From the NCBI GenBank assembly GCA_947683425.1, contig CANTUQ010000160.1:248001-312000 (forward strand): a DNA stretch of 64,000 bases, in the 5' to 3' direction. The first letter of the stretch is position 1; the number at the start of each line of letters is the position of its first letter. The translations under genes and the position numbers were made by a program. The DNA is from Excoecaria cochinchinensis. Taxonomy: Eukaryota; Streptophyta; Magnoliopsida; Malpighiales; Euphorbiaceae. Of the stretch, positions 21,493 to 32,442 are shown piece after piece. Under the pieces are notes generated by a model that had not been told where the DNA came from, ran no database searches, and saw only the letters and a list, made by a program, of their open reading frames with translations.

Positions 21493-21997
21493 CCCCCTAG
21501 GAGGTCTCTGGCTGCTCAATGCCCCCTGAGTCCCCCTAAGAGGTCTTCGGTTAGCTGGTCCCTGAGAAGTCTTCGATTGATCGCCCCCTGAGAGGTCTTC
21601 AGATAGCTGCTCCCTAAGAAGTCTTCGGTTGATCGCCCCCTGAGAGGTCTTCGGTTAGCTGCTCCCTGAGAAGTCTTCGGTTGGTCGCCCCCTGAGAGGT
21701 CTTCGGTTAGCTGCTCCCTGAGAATTGTTCGGTTGATCGCCCCCTGAGAGGTCTTCAGTTCGCTGCTCCCTGAGAAGTCTTCGGTTGATCGCCCCCTAAG
21801 AGGTCTTCGGTTAGCTGCTCCCTGAGAGGTCTTCGGTTGATCGCCCCCTAAGAGGTCTTCGGTTAGCTGCTCCCTGAGAAGTCTTCGGTTGATCGCCTCC
21901 TGAGAGGTCTTTGGTTAGCTACTCCCTGAGAAGTCTTCGGTTGATCGCCCCCTGAGAGGTTTTCGGTTAGTCGTCCCTAAGAGGTCTTTGGTTAGCT
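21493..21997 (-). repeat. Tandem array, 52 bp dimeric unit (element II 3' UTR)
   Basis: The unit consists of two 26-bp halves, GATCGCCCCCTGAGAGGTCT.. and GCTCCCTGAGAAGTCTTCGG.., repeated about 9 times. The halves share TGAGA(A/G)GTCTTCGGTT. Element III carries the single-half (25-bp) version. Confidence 0.92.
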
Positions 21998-23320
21998 GGC
22001 TTGGATGGAATTGATGTTTTGATCAATGTTGTCGCTTGCCTTTTCGCTGGCGTTGGCATTGATTCTTTCTTTCTGCAAGACTTAGAAAGCAAAATATGCA
22101 GGAAAAGTGGTGAGCATGCACGTGAGATGCATATGTACGCAGGAATGCAGGACAATAATTCATCTAAGTGGATTTTGGAGGCGACGGCCGGTTTGATCGT
22201 AATTTGCAGTAGGATCGGTGCCCTTTGGAATTGCTTATGAGTTTCATGCCTCTGGGGGATTATGAGGTTCCTTTCTGGTACCTGTAGTCCTTGCTTTAAG
22301 GTAGTGCGTCCCTTGTGGATTTTCACACTAGCTTTTCTTAGCGGGAAATGCGTCCTTTTCGGATTTTCACATAACCCCCGTGCCTTATTTTTTGCCTAGA
22401 ATGGACCCAACCCGATCCAACGGCTTTTATTTATTTTATTTTTTATAGGACAGACTGCCTGTTCCCAGGTTTTCACCCTGCCCTTTGGCCTAATTTTTGC
22501 TTAGAGCGCCAATTACCGTTTTTATCTCTAACGGCCTCTTTTTTTTTGTATAGGGGTGCTGAAGTCATTACCAAAGATCTTTCGGATATAGTCGGTGTGC
22601 ACTTACATCTCAGATTGTGATTACATAAGCTTGATTCCCATGATGAAGGTGCCCTAGAATTTGATAGCGGGATAAGCCAATTGATGCGCTTGAATGGGTG
22701 CCCCTAGACATGGCTGCTTATAAAGATCATTGTATTGCAGGTCAAAGATTATGCCTTCATTTCCACTAGCACGCATAACCAGTGAGCGTTAAATTCCATA
22801 GTTGATAACAGGGCCCATCGGCTTAGGCATCTAGCCGGCAAGAGCAAAGTGAAGTATAGCCATTTAGATTTCACACATTCAACAATGAACGACATCCTTC
22901 TTTTTATAAAAGAACTAGAAAATGATGACTGTATGAGTTAAACTGCTTTTGTTTTATGTATTTGCAAAAATTGTGTATGTTTCAGTATGATTTCTCCATA
23001 CATAATCACCATTTAACACAGATTCAGAATGCAAAATTACATTTAATCTCAAAATGGATCTTGAAAGCATCAGACTCCTGTTTTCAATCAGCCCTCTCGG
23101 GTTTTCTTGATTGGATATTTTCTCTTGAGCCTCTAATTTTTTACCAGAGTGTCTTTTTTCGATTTTCACCCTGACGAGGCGCCCAATTTTAGCAAGGCCG
23201 CCTTTTTTTGGTTTTCGACCCGCAGGGCATTTATTCTCTTCTTTTGATTTTTAATCTTTAGCCATGGACCTTCTTGGATCTGTTGATGTCGGTCTGGCTC
23301 TTTAAACTTGCTTCCCTCGC
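21998..23320 (-). other. Element II non-coding 3' region
   Basis: Homologous to 13860-15126 of element I. Conserved landmarks: GGGGGATTATGAGGTTC, GTTTTCACCCTGCCCTTTG. No coding sequence is recognised on either strand. Confidence 0.7.
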
Positions 23321-23680
23321 TGTCTATTGGGATGCTGCTTCCTTGGATAACAACTTTTCAAGAACAAATGGGTCTTCATATGCTGGGATGAATTTACCCC
23401 GCCCGTCTGGAATACTCGGAGCTATTTGCCCGAAGACCCAATCTTATTCTTCCGACGGGCACTTTCTGACTTTCCTCCCAAATGATCAGATAATGTGTTT
23501 TTTGATAGATATGATAGCGATAGTAGTCCCGAAACCCATTTCCGTTTGACATGCTTAATTGCTGTAGCTGTTGCTTCCATGACTGCCCCTTAAGGATTTG
23601 ACGTGCTTTAACGGGCAGTAATATTTTCGCCTCGTGACTCTCGTAAGGGTTCTAATTGCAAATCCCAGGATGGGACTACT
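23320..23680 (-). pseudogene. Relic of integrase C-terminal part, element II
   Basis: Minus-strand frame containing DGRGKFIPAYEDPFVLEKLL (around 23394-23411 and below) ending at a stop near 23322. Upstream are traces of TLTRVT and the LP(V)..K element seen in element I, in shifted frames. The domain matches the C-terminal strand-rich part of Tat integrases. The catalytic core is absent. Confidence 0.75.
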
Positions 23681-23913
23681 CCATAACCTTCTTGTCGTTT
23701 GGCATCTCATCTATATGTCATCAGTTCATCTCTCGTACAGCACACCCTTTAACTTATGGACTGGGTGGATGGCTCATGTATTAGTCTTCAGGTCTTTTTA
23801 GTGGCAGGCATGAGCAGTAACAACACAAGAATATCCCTCGTATTGTGCATCCTCTATATTGATGAACTGATTGGGTGGCTTGTGGTTCAGTCTCTAGGTC
23901 CTTTTCAATGGCT

Positions 23914-23995
23914 AAGAAGAACGGTAAAATGCAGATACGTGTAGACTAACGCGATTTGAGCAAAGCTTGCCCCCAAATAGCATTCCCTTGCCCCT
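23914..23995 (+). pseudogene. Inverted RT fragment, element II
   Basis: The plus strand reads KKNGKMQIRVD, a stop, then RDLSKACPQIAFPCP, with the CVDxRDLNKACP signature still evident. It has the same orientation and place as in element I (opposite to gag). A duplicated lead-in near 23750 mirrors the duplicated KKNGK of element I but has lost its lysines. Confidence 0.75.
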
Positions 23996-24107
23996 GATCA
24001 ATTCTCTCTTTTCTTCTCTCTTTTTTTTATAACCTAATTTTTTAATTAATTTTTTTTATTTATTTTTTTTATTATTATTTTTTTTTTGCTCCCCAATTTT
24101 CTTTTAG

Positions 24108-24540
24108 CAAGCTTCGTTCGAATCCTGAAGTTTACACATATGCGCACTTTTCTTTTTAACCATTGGGACCATCGTTGTTCAATCTAGTTGGGTGTTGCAT
24201 TTCAGTAAGGATTTTGGTTCTGGTTCTGCTTGCAGGTTCCCCTTTTAACCATTTCTGCCTATTTTAGCTTGAGTCTTCTGAGATATGTTGGCATAGCGTG
24301 CTTAGCGGGTTAATAATTATCTTCTGGCATGTCCTCGTAGGTTCAGGCAAACACTTTTATTTCATTTTTTTTTCATTCTCTCCAATTTCATCTCATTTTA
24401 GGAGTCATAACAGATGCTATCAAGATTTCCTTTGAGTTCTCCTAAAGTTTTGAGATTAAATGGAATGGCATTAGTTGAACCAATGTCAAATGTAAATGTG
24501 CCATGATTATGCATAATGAAATCATAAGAAACATCACACA
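24108..24540 (-). pseudogene. Relic of pol linker and RT start, element II
   Basis: The minus strand carries the same linker as element I (24380-24540, degenerate) and MVKKKSAHMC then FR..NEAC at 24108-24163, the native-orientation RT signature. It converges with the inverted copy across a T-rich tract at 24000-24095. Confidence 0.65.
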
Positions 24541-24680
24541 AGTATGCAAAACCATCCATTTTATTCAATAAAACTATAATTAAAAACTGTCATCATTAAA
24601 TAGTTCAGGAATAAAAAAGAACATCTAAATAGCCACTTCCTTCTTCTCTTACCAACACGGATGCTGTGGTCGACGATCTA

Positions 24681-26321
24681 TCACTTCCGGGGACCATTCT
24701 TCTCATCTCTCAGCTCCTCATCAATTAAATATAGAACTTGCCTTCTCAAAATTTGGCACCCATCAGTCTCATGCCCGGTATGCTGGTGGTAGGCACAATA
24801 TAGATCTGTCCGGTGATTGGGATGCCCTTGGCTCCTGGCAAGTTGGGCCAGTATTGGCCGTATTTTCCCCTTGCTAACAAAATGAGCGAGGTATTTAGAC
24901 AAGGGCTTCTCTAGTATGGCATAATAACTTTGAGTCTTTCCAAAGGTCGGGGCCCTTGTGGCTCCAAAGTTCTTTCCATCGCTACCCAAAAACCTTAAGC
25001 TCCCATGACCACCCTATCGGCATTCGGGATCTATGATCTAGTTATTGTCAATCAAATCCTGAATCTCATGCCTCAGCCTAGCACAATTATCTGTCACATG
25101 CCCAGTGTGCTGGTGGTACGCACAGTACTCGTTCTCCTTATGCCCAGGCTGCCCCTGGGTTTTAGCCGGCCTAGGTGCCAAGGGTTTTAGCTTTCCCTTT
25201 TCCTTAAGCTTCTTTAAAAAACATGACAAAGGTTGGCCTAGGTCGAAAAAGTATCTCTAGCTTGCCCCCTGATCTCTAGCTGGCCTGGCCGACCCTAGTT
25301 GCGAGTTCTTCTCCCATGTTTGAGGCAAAGATCTATCTAAACCGAAATAGTATTCCCGCGCCATTCTAGTTGCCGATACTCCTTCCCTTCCCCAAGTGCT
25401 GACACAGCCGCTACACCTATACAGCTGACCTCTCATGTTTAAGTTCATAGCCACTTTCTTGCGAGCAGCCATGGTAGTTGCTAGCTTGGACTTTAAAATT
25501 TCTTCTTCGAGAATGTCCACACTTCCTTTCAGGTTCCGTGTCATTGTCAGAAACCCATCCTCCGAGACCTACCTCTTGCCTTTTCGTTCAGATGATGGAG
25601 TAAAAGGTGGCTCTCCTCTAGACTCAGTTGGTTGCAGGTATACTCCCTTAGTCGGATCATGCTCTTTTTGCAACATTGTAGGAGCAGTAGGCTGTTGTTC
25701 GACAGGTGGCACCACGGTGGCGACTAAATCCTCCATAGTAGTCGTTGTCTGAGCTTTAAACTTTTCAACCCTACCTTTTCTCTCCTTTACCGCGCTATCC
25801 TCTCCCTTGGGGACTTCATTCGTCATAGTCTGAGGAATTACCTGCTCATCCTCTTCCTCCACCATGAGATCATTTTTCGGGTCAAGAATTCTTTTTGGCT
25901 CAAGAGGTGTCGCTGCTCTGGGCTCAACATGTGGTTGTCTTACGGTAGGGACTGCTATAGGGGCCTCTTCTATAATAGACAATTCAACCTGCTCAACAGC
26001 AGGGGCCACAGGCGGCTGGCTGGCATTTGGTGCCATTTGAGCAGCGATATTTTCTATCATGGCCAACATTCTCCTTTCAAAATCCCCAAGCCTCTTATCT
26101 AGGTCTTGGACCATCAAAACACTAGTCTCCCGTGGTAGCTCTACCATCGAAGATGATCCACTAGTCATTGAAAGTGACTCAAAATCCCAAACAGACACTA
26201 ATTCTAGCAATCCAAAGGGCGAGTCTGTCGTCATTAGTCGATCGTCAGAACCTCTAGTCCACTTGGATGAATCTATGATGGCTGAAAGATCCAGATTGTT
26301 AGAATAATGCATAGATGACAT
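24681..26321 (-). pseudogene. gag: Rearranged gag of element II with two zinc knuckles
   Basis: The start is at 26321 (MSSMHYSNNLDL). The first 250 codons (to 25569) are open: an N-terminal region, a heptad-like stretch LDKRLGDFERRMLAMIENI, and a Pro/Glu-rich linker with ILDPKNDLMVEEEDEQVIPQ. A second block (25544-25257) is unlike the element I capsid, and the FCLSLAGPAVDWYHG core is missing. Two copies of the NC module follow: YCAYHQHTGHVTDNCARLRH (block 25229-25038) and YCAYHQHTGHETDGCQILRR (block 24989-24681). Each is a complete CX2HX4HX4C knuckle preceded by a similar K(G)K(L/I)..P..AR..G.P lead. Frames are interrupted between blocks. Confidence 0.85.
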
Positions 26322-27250
26322 GTATAATGCATGATCGTGCCATGCAAGTGGTCTTCGATGAGTGCGAGATCAAAAGATTGGCACAATACGATGGGATGCA
26401 TATATGCGGGATGATATATACATGCAAAAAATGATATGCAGACGAAGGATATATACACGCATAGCATGAGAGAAAATATATTATTATTTATATATACATA
26501 TATTTATCTTATTGACATGCCTGAACGACATGGGATGCATGAGCATGCTGTGCAGTATTCACAAACACATGCAAGCAGATAGATCCTTCCAACCTTATTT
26601 CTCCCACATACAAGGCCAAGTAGTCCCTTACTAGGTGGGCTTAGTCCATGGGTCAACAGGGGACCCAATGAATGCGCGATGCGCACGGTGAAAAAAATTA
26701 GCAGCATATCACTCTTAATCTAATGTACATTCGCATAGGTTTTGGCCATTACGTAATTGAGCAATTCAATCAAGTTAAGATGGGCTTACCGGGGCATGAA
26801 AGCCTTTGATAAAAGACCACTTAATTTGCTTGATTTTGTTTAATACGTGATGGTCCACATCACAAGCATTGTATTAAGGACCATACCACCTAGTGGAAGT
26901 TTCTTATTTGTCATTACATGGGCTTTGGTCGATGGTGATTTTTTTGGGCTACCCAAGCATGGTCCCTGCCAATGGGTCTAGCTCATCACGAGCGTGACGA
27001 CCGATCGGGTCTCCATTTGATATACCAAAAGGTATAAGGCTTGGGCTAGTGATTATCCTTAACACTTCCCTACAATGAGTGAAAGTAGGGTTGTGCTTCG
27101 GGAACGCACCGAGGTAGATAGGGAACCAACTAGCATAATTCTAAGGCTCTAAAATAATATGATGCAATTTTGATAAGAGATAGAATTTTAAGTTTTAAAA
27201 ACCCAATTATATTTTTATCCAAAGCACTTTCGAAGCGAAGTCTCAAACAA
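26322..27250 (-). other. Element II 5' leader
   Basis: Non-coding and homologous to 18082-19028 and 35957-36890. It includes GATGATATATACATGCAAAA-type words and the conserved blocks CTAGGTGGGCTTAGTCC and ACCGGGGCATGAAAGCC. Confidence 0.75.
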
Positions 27251-27269
27251 GTCCCCGGTGGAGTCACCA
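27251..27269 (-). other. Primer binding site, element II
   Basis: On the minus strand TGGTGACTCCACCGGGGAC lies one base after the LTR terminus at 27271. Confidence 0.82.
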
Positions 27270-28364
27270 CTGTGACGCGCGCCGGAACCCAGCAAGGGCC
27301 CTCGCTGTTGAATCCGCCTTTGGAATTTGAGGTATTGGTTTGCGTCTTTTGATCATGGGCGCTACGAGACATCATGGGTGTATTCCTCCCAATAGAATAT
27401 TGAGAAGAACCACCTAGCCTCACGACGCCTATAGGCACCTTTGAGGTATCACGGAGTCGCCACCAAATTTATAAGAAATTAGGAAAAGATTCTAACCTCT
27501 TAATAGTCTAGACCAGAGATTTGTGTTCGAAACTTCACTCTTATTTATGCTTTGATTAATTATAAATGAGTTGTTAACCTCTTAAAATTATATCTCTTAT
27601 CTCACATGATCAATGCATTTAAATTTAAAGGCGCATCGCAAGCATTCAAAAGCGGTAAAAGGAAAGCGATAAAGAAAAGCGGTAAACACACAAGCACACA
27701 ATTACAAGAGAAATAGGGGCAGAATACAACCCCAATGAAAGGAGATTAAATAGAATTTGCCCCAAAATTAATTACAAGGGCTCCAAAAGAAATGAATTAA
27801 GAAACAATCAAACACAACAAACGTAAAGAAAGATATACATAAATCGGGGCATTCGTTAATTTTAGGAACATTGGTTCCTTCGCATTTGTTCGAAGTTTAG
27901 GAACATTAGCTCCTTCGCGTTTATTTAAAGAGAGTTCGAAGAGTCATTTTGGTTGTTTGATGAAAACGGGGACGAGTGATCCCATTTTTGGAGAAAATTG
28001 ACTCTTTGTTTTAATTGTGATGTTTTTATTATTGGGCTAAAACAAGGGACATTGGTCCCAATTTTATTAGTAAAAATTTTAATTTAATTATAGAAATATT
28101 TTTGTGATTTTTTATCCCACGCGTGCATAAATAAATATTTACAAATAAACACAAAACATATAGAAAGAGGGTTGAAAAGGTCTCACCAAACCGAAGTATT
28201 GGTCCGCATATCGCGACCCATCCGGGGAGTCACGGGGACGCTCACATAACCCGATTCAAATTTAAATCTCAGACAGGAAAAAAATATTAAAGATGTTAGT
28301 AACAATTCTAAAAAATTAATCAAATGAAGATGAAATGAATATTGGGCACAATAATAAATAATGA

Positions 28365-28418
28365 TAATAATAATGATGTAACACAACAAAATAATACTAG
28401 TAATAATAATATAATAAC

Positions 28419-28497
<79 letters not shown>

Positions 28498-28600
28498 GTG
28501 TGCAAGGATAATACACAATAATGAGTATAACACAAATAAGCATGATAATAATAATAAATATAATGATAGTGATAATGATAATAATAATAGTAGTAGTAAT
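28365..28600. repeat. AAT microsatellite block
   Basis: About 28 near-perfect AAT units near 28415-28497, much longer than the equivalent run in the mate LTR (about 20100-20145). Confidence 0.92.
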
Positions 28601-29249
28601 GATAATAACAGGAGAGTCACAAAAAAGATCAAAGTAAAGCAAGCAAATAATATATTAACAGTGATATTAAAACATTAAAATGCTAAAAATAAATAATAGA
28701 CATGGTAATAATTGCAAAAATAATAATATTAACAATAACAAATAATGAACAAAATAAGTGAGAATGGGTCCAAAAATATTTACCCTTAGAATTTTAGATC
28801 GGAGAAACGGTGTCTCGATTTGTTTTCCTTGTGGAATTTGTGGTGATGAACGCTTGAAGAAAATGAAAAAATTGATACTTTAAAATAAATTAACACAAGA
28901 GAATATTTTGATAAAAAATATTTTTAGTGGATGATTGAGTAAAGGAAATTAATTTTCCAAGCTCAAATCACCCAACAAATGAATTGCTCTTCAAGAGAAA
29001 GTGAAAAAAAAAATTAAAACTTTGATTTTTGCTCTAAAGAAAACGTTGGCTGCTGTTCTTGGTTGAGAGAAAACCAAGTTTTTTCTTTTTAATCAAATAC
29101 AACCTCCCTTAGGAAATGAGCCCATTGCCTTGGCCAAAAATGGGAAGAGGACAAAGTGCTTTCATTTTTAGTTAATCAAAACAAGCATAAAAGTGTGAAA
29201 GAAATGAAAAAAATCAGACTGGAAAACAAACTGGAAAATGCAAAAAAAT

Positions 29250-29490
29250 CAGGCGAGGCGAGGCACGCGGGGCGCCTCGAACAGGTGAGACGCGGCCCGA
29301 GGGGCGTGTGCCTCATACAGGCGAGACGCGGCCCGCGGGGCGCACGCCTCGCGCAGGCAAAGCGCGCCTCGGCGAGGCTCGCCCCTGTGGGGCGCACGCA
29401 GTCGCTGCCACGTGCGGCCTTCGCCATGCACGGGCCCGTGGGCGCGCGCAACCTCCGCAATGGGCCCGGCCCGCGTACGTGGCATGCAAA
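29250..29490. repeat. GC-rich minisatellite island
   Basis: Degenerate tandem units of about 45 bp built on CAGGCGAGACGCGGCCCG and GGGGCGCACGCCTCGC. ORFs on both strands are compositional. Confidence 0.8.
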
Positions 29491-29703
29491 AAAAAGAAAA
29501 TAAAAATAAAAATAATAAAAATAAAAATAAAAAGGAATAAAAAAAGAGTAAAAATGCAAAATTTTGAATTAATATTTTTAAAGTAACCAAGGAGATTTTC
29601 GACAAGGCAAGCATCATTTTCGACACCTTTACTGGCAAGTATCACTTTCATCATCGGGTAATTTCGATCTTGGACCGCCTCGGGACCCGGTGTCTACAGC
29701 ATC

Positions 29704-30456
29704 TTTTTTATCATGGGCACCATGAGACATTTTGGACGCTTCCTTCCCAACAGAACATTGGAAAGGAACATCTACCCCCATGGCACCTTTGGGCACCTTT
29801 GAGGTATCATGGAGTCGCCACCCAATTCACGAGAAATTGGGAAAGGTCTCTAACCTCTTATTTTTTATAATTTGGCTAAAACAAGGGACATTGGTCCCAA
29901 TTTTATTAGTAAAAATTTAATTTAATTGTAAAATATTTTTATGACTTTTTATCTCACGCGTGCATGAATAAAATAATTATTTACAAATAAACTCCAAACA
30001 CATAAAAAGGGAGTTGAAAGGATCTCACCAAACCGGCGTGTTCGTCCACGCATCGCGACCCATCCGGGGAGTCGCGGGGCGTTCACATATTGCGACTCAA
30101 AATAAATATCGGACAAAAATAATGTTAAGAATATTAGTAATAATCCTAAACAAAATTAATCGAAAATGAAATAGGCATTAAACACAAATATATAATAATA
30201 GCAATAATAACGGTAATGGGAATGATATGCCAAAACAAAATGATAGATAATGATGAATAAATGCCATGACAATAAGAATAATAAAAGTGATAATCAAGCA
30301 ATAGGAATAATAGTACTACTAATAGTATAAAGCAAAATGAACGTAACATGATGATTTTAACAGTAAACAACCCAAAATGTAATGGTAATAATAATAATAG
30401 CACTAATATAATAACAATAATAAACAACAATAAAAGATAATAATATTAATGTTAAC

Positions 30457-30487
<31 letters not shown>

Positions 30488-30525
30488 TAAATATTAGAGT
30501 TAACAGGATGTTAATAGCAACCAAT

Positions 30526-30594
<69 letters not shown>

Positions 30595-31565
30595 GTAATA
30601 ATAGTGAATGAACATAAAAATCAAATTAAAGCAAACAAATAATATATTAATAGTGATATTAACACATTAAAATGCTAAAAGTAAATAATAGACATAATAA
30701 TAATAACAGCAAAAGTAATATTAACAAATAAATAATATACAAAAAATAAATGAGAACGAGTCCAAGTATGTTTACCCTCAAAATTTTTAGATCGGAGAAA
30801 CGGTGTCTCGATTTGTTTTCCTCGTCGAATTTGTGGTGACTAACATTGGAAGAAAATGTAGAAATTGATATTTCAAAATGAATTAAGAGAATATTTTGAT
30901 AGAAAATATTTTTAGTGGATGATTGAGCAAAGGAAATTAATTTTCCAAGCTCAAATCACCCAAGAATGTATTATATTTTTTTGAAGAAAAATAAAGAAAG
31001 TTAAAGCTTGAGAAAAAGAAAGATAAGCTTAAGAATATTTTTAAGAAGAGAAAAAAACCAAGTCTGCTGGAGAGGAGAAAACTAGAGAGAAAGCTAAAAA
31101 AAATCTTTGTAAATTGTTGCCGTCCTTCCTTCGAAAATGAGGGGAAAACCCTCTTTAATTTTCAGTTTTGGCCAAAAATAGGAAGGGACAAAATAGCTTT
31201 AATTTTTAGTTAATCAAAAATAGCATGAAAAGGTGAAAGACTGAAGAAAACAGACTGGGACAATGTAGAAAAAAGCAGGAAAAAAAAACAGGCGACCAAA
31301 AGCAGCTGAATGGAGAGGGAAGAGCGTGCGCGGCGCCCTGGAGAGGGAAGAGCACCGCAGGTGGCATTCGCGATTTTTTTTAAATTAATATCTTCTACCC
31401 TATTTTAATTTTTAATTTCTAAAATATGCATTTTTAATTATTTTTCTAAAAACACAATTTTGACAAGGGAACAATCGATTCTCACTTTTCTTGCCGAAAA
31501 TTGGTCTGTTGTTTTCATCATCGGGTAATCCTGATCTTGGACCGCCTCGGAACTCGTTGTCTACA
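29704..31565 (-). mobile_element. Remainder of the shared element I/III LTR (chimeric)
   Basis: It resumes after the TSD with TTTTTTATCATGGGCACC. 29704-29860 matches the element I LTR (9072 on: CATTTTGGACGCTTCCTTCC). From about 29862 it matches the element III LTR at 37700 on, about 97% by eye over 220 bp (29950-30170 against 37790-38010). About 550 bp of LTR is missing at the switch. The GC block of element III (39165-39415) is reduced to about 60 bp at 31315-31375. It ends AACTCGTTGTCTACA. Confidence 0.85.
30410..30600. repeat. AAT microsatellite block
   Basis: Two AAT runs (about 30455-30485 and 30527-30592) in the shared LTR. The mate in element III has its expansion in the first run instead (38300-38370). 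Confidence 0.9.
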
Positions 31566-31586
31566 ATTGCCCCCAATTTTTGGGAA
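31566..31586 (-). other. Polypurine tract of element III
   Basis: On the minus strand CCCAAAAATTGGGGGCAAT directly precedes the LTR at 31565. Confidence 0.82.
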
Positions 31587-31705
31587 CTTAGAACCTAGGT
31601 GCCTAAGTGAGCCAAAATTCAGAAAAGAAGGGAAGAGACACGTACCTGAGGCGGTCGCAATCCCAGGCTGGAGGGAATCGTTGGTGTGGTCATGCTTTCT
31701 GAGGT

Positions 31706-32442
31706 GATGCCCCCTGGAAGGTCTTTAGTTGATCGGCGCTACCTAAGAGGCCTTCGGTTTGCTGCTCCCTAAGAAGTCTCCGGTTGATGCCCCCTGAGAC
31801 GTCTTCGGTTGATGCTCCCTAAGAAGTCTTCGGTTGATGCTCCCTGAGAAGTCTTCGGTTTCTACTCCCTGAGAAGTCTTCGATTGGATGGGTGCTCCCT
31901 GAGAAGTCTTCGGTTGATGCTCCCTGAGAAGTCTTCGGTTGATGATCCCTGAAAAGTCTTCGATTTCTGCTCCCTAAGAAGTCTTTGGTTTTTGCTCCCT
32001 GAGAAGTCTTCGGTTGGATGGCTGCTCCCTGAGAAGTCTTCGGTTGATGCTCCCTGAAAAGTCTTCGATTTCTGCTCCCTGAGAAGTCTTCAATTTCGTC
32101 TCCCTGAGAAGTCTTTGGCTACTGCTCCCTGAGAAGTCTTTAGCTGCTGCTCCCTGAGAAGTCTTTGGCTGATGCTCCCTGAGAAGTCTTTGGCTGCTGC
32201 TCCCTGAGAAGTCTTTGGCTGATGCTCCCTGAGAAGTCTTTGGCTGCTGCTCCCTGAGAAGTCTTTGGCTGTTGCTCCCTGAGAAGTCTTTGGCTGCTGC
32301 TCCCTGAGAAGTCTTTGGCTGCTCCTGGCTGCTACTCCCTGAGAAGTCTTTGGCTGCTACTCCCTGCTACTCCCTGAGAAGTCTTTGGCTGCTGCTCCCT
32401 GAGAAGTCTTTGGCTGCCACTCCCTGAGAAGTCTTTGGTTGA
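31706..32442 (-). repeat. Tandem array, 25 bp unit, about 28 copies (element III 3' UTR)
   Basis: The unit GCTGCTCCCTGAGAAGTCTT then TGGCT has an exact 25-bp period in 32100-32400. The first third is more degenerate (TTCGGTT forms). It is the single-half counterpart of the 52-bp array of element II. Confidence 0.93.

Larger units (their letters stand above)
19121..29698 (-). mobile_element. Element II: complete nested Tat-like, gag-bearing element
   Basis: Full structure with both LTRs (3' at 19121-21347, 5' at 27271-29698), a PBS (27251-27269), a PPT (21348-21366) and a perfect TSD, gcatc (19116-19120 and 29699-29703). The LTRs are about 94-95% identical by eye over a 150-bp sample. The 3' LTR lacks about 187 bp present in the mate between GGTCCGC and ACTAGTAAT, and has a shorter AAT run. 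The internal region has a 52-bp array, pol relics and a rearranged gag. It has no RT catalytic core or integrase core, so it would depend on proteins from another element. Confidence 0.93.
27271..29698 (-). mobile_element. Element II 5' LTR
   Basis: From TGTGACGCGCGCCGGAACCC to GGGACCCGGTGTCTACA. It contains an AAT block at 28365-28600 (long pure run about 28415-28497) and a GC-rich minisatellite at 29250-29490 with degenerate copies of GCGAGACGCGGCCCG(C/A)GGGGCG. It ends directly at the TSD gcatc. Confidence 0.9.

Noticed and set aside
31706..32442. Regular short repeats considered as a CRISPR array
   Set aside because: Units are contiguous 25-bp tandem copies without unique spacers, in a plant retrotransposon 3' UTR.
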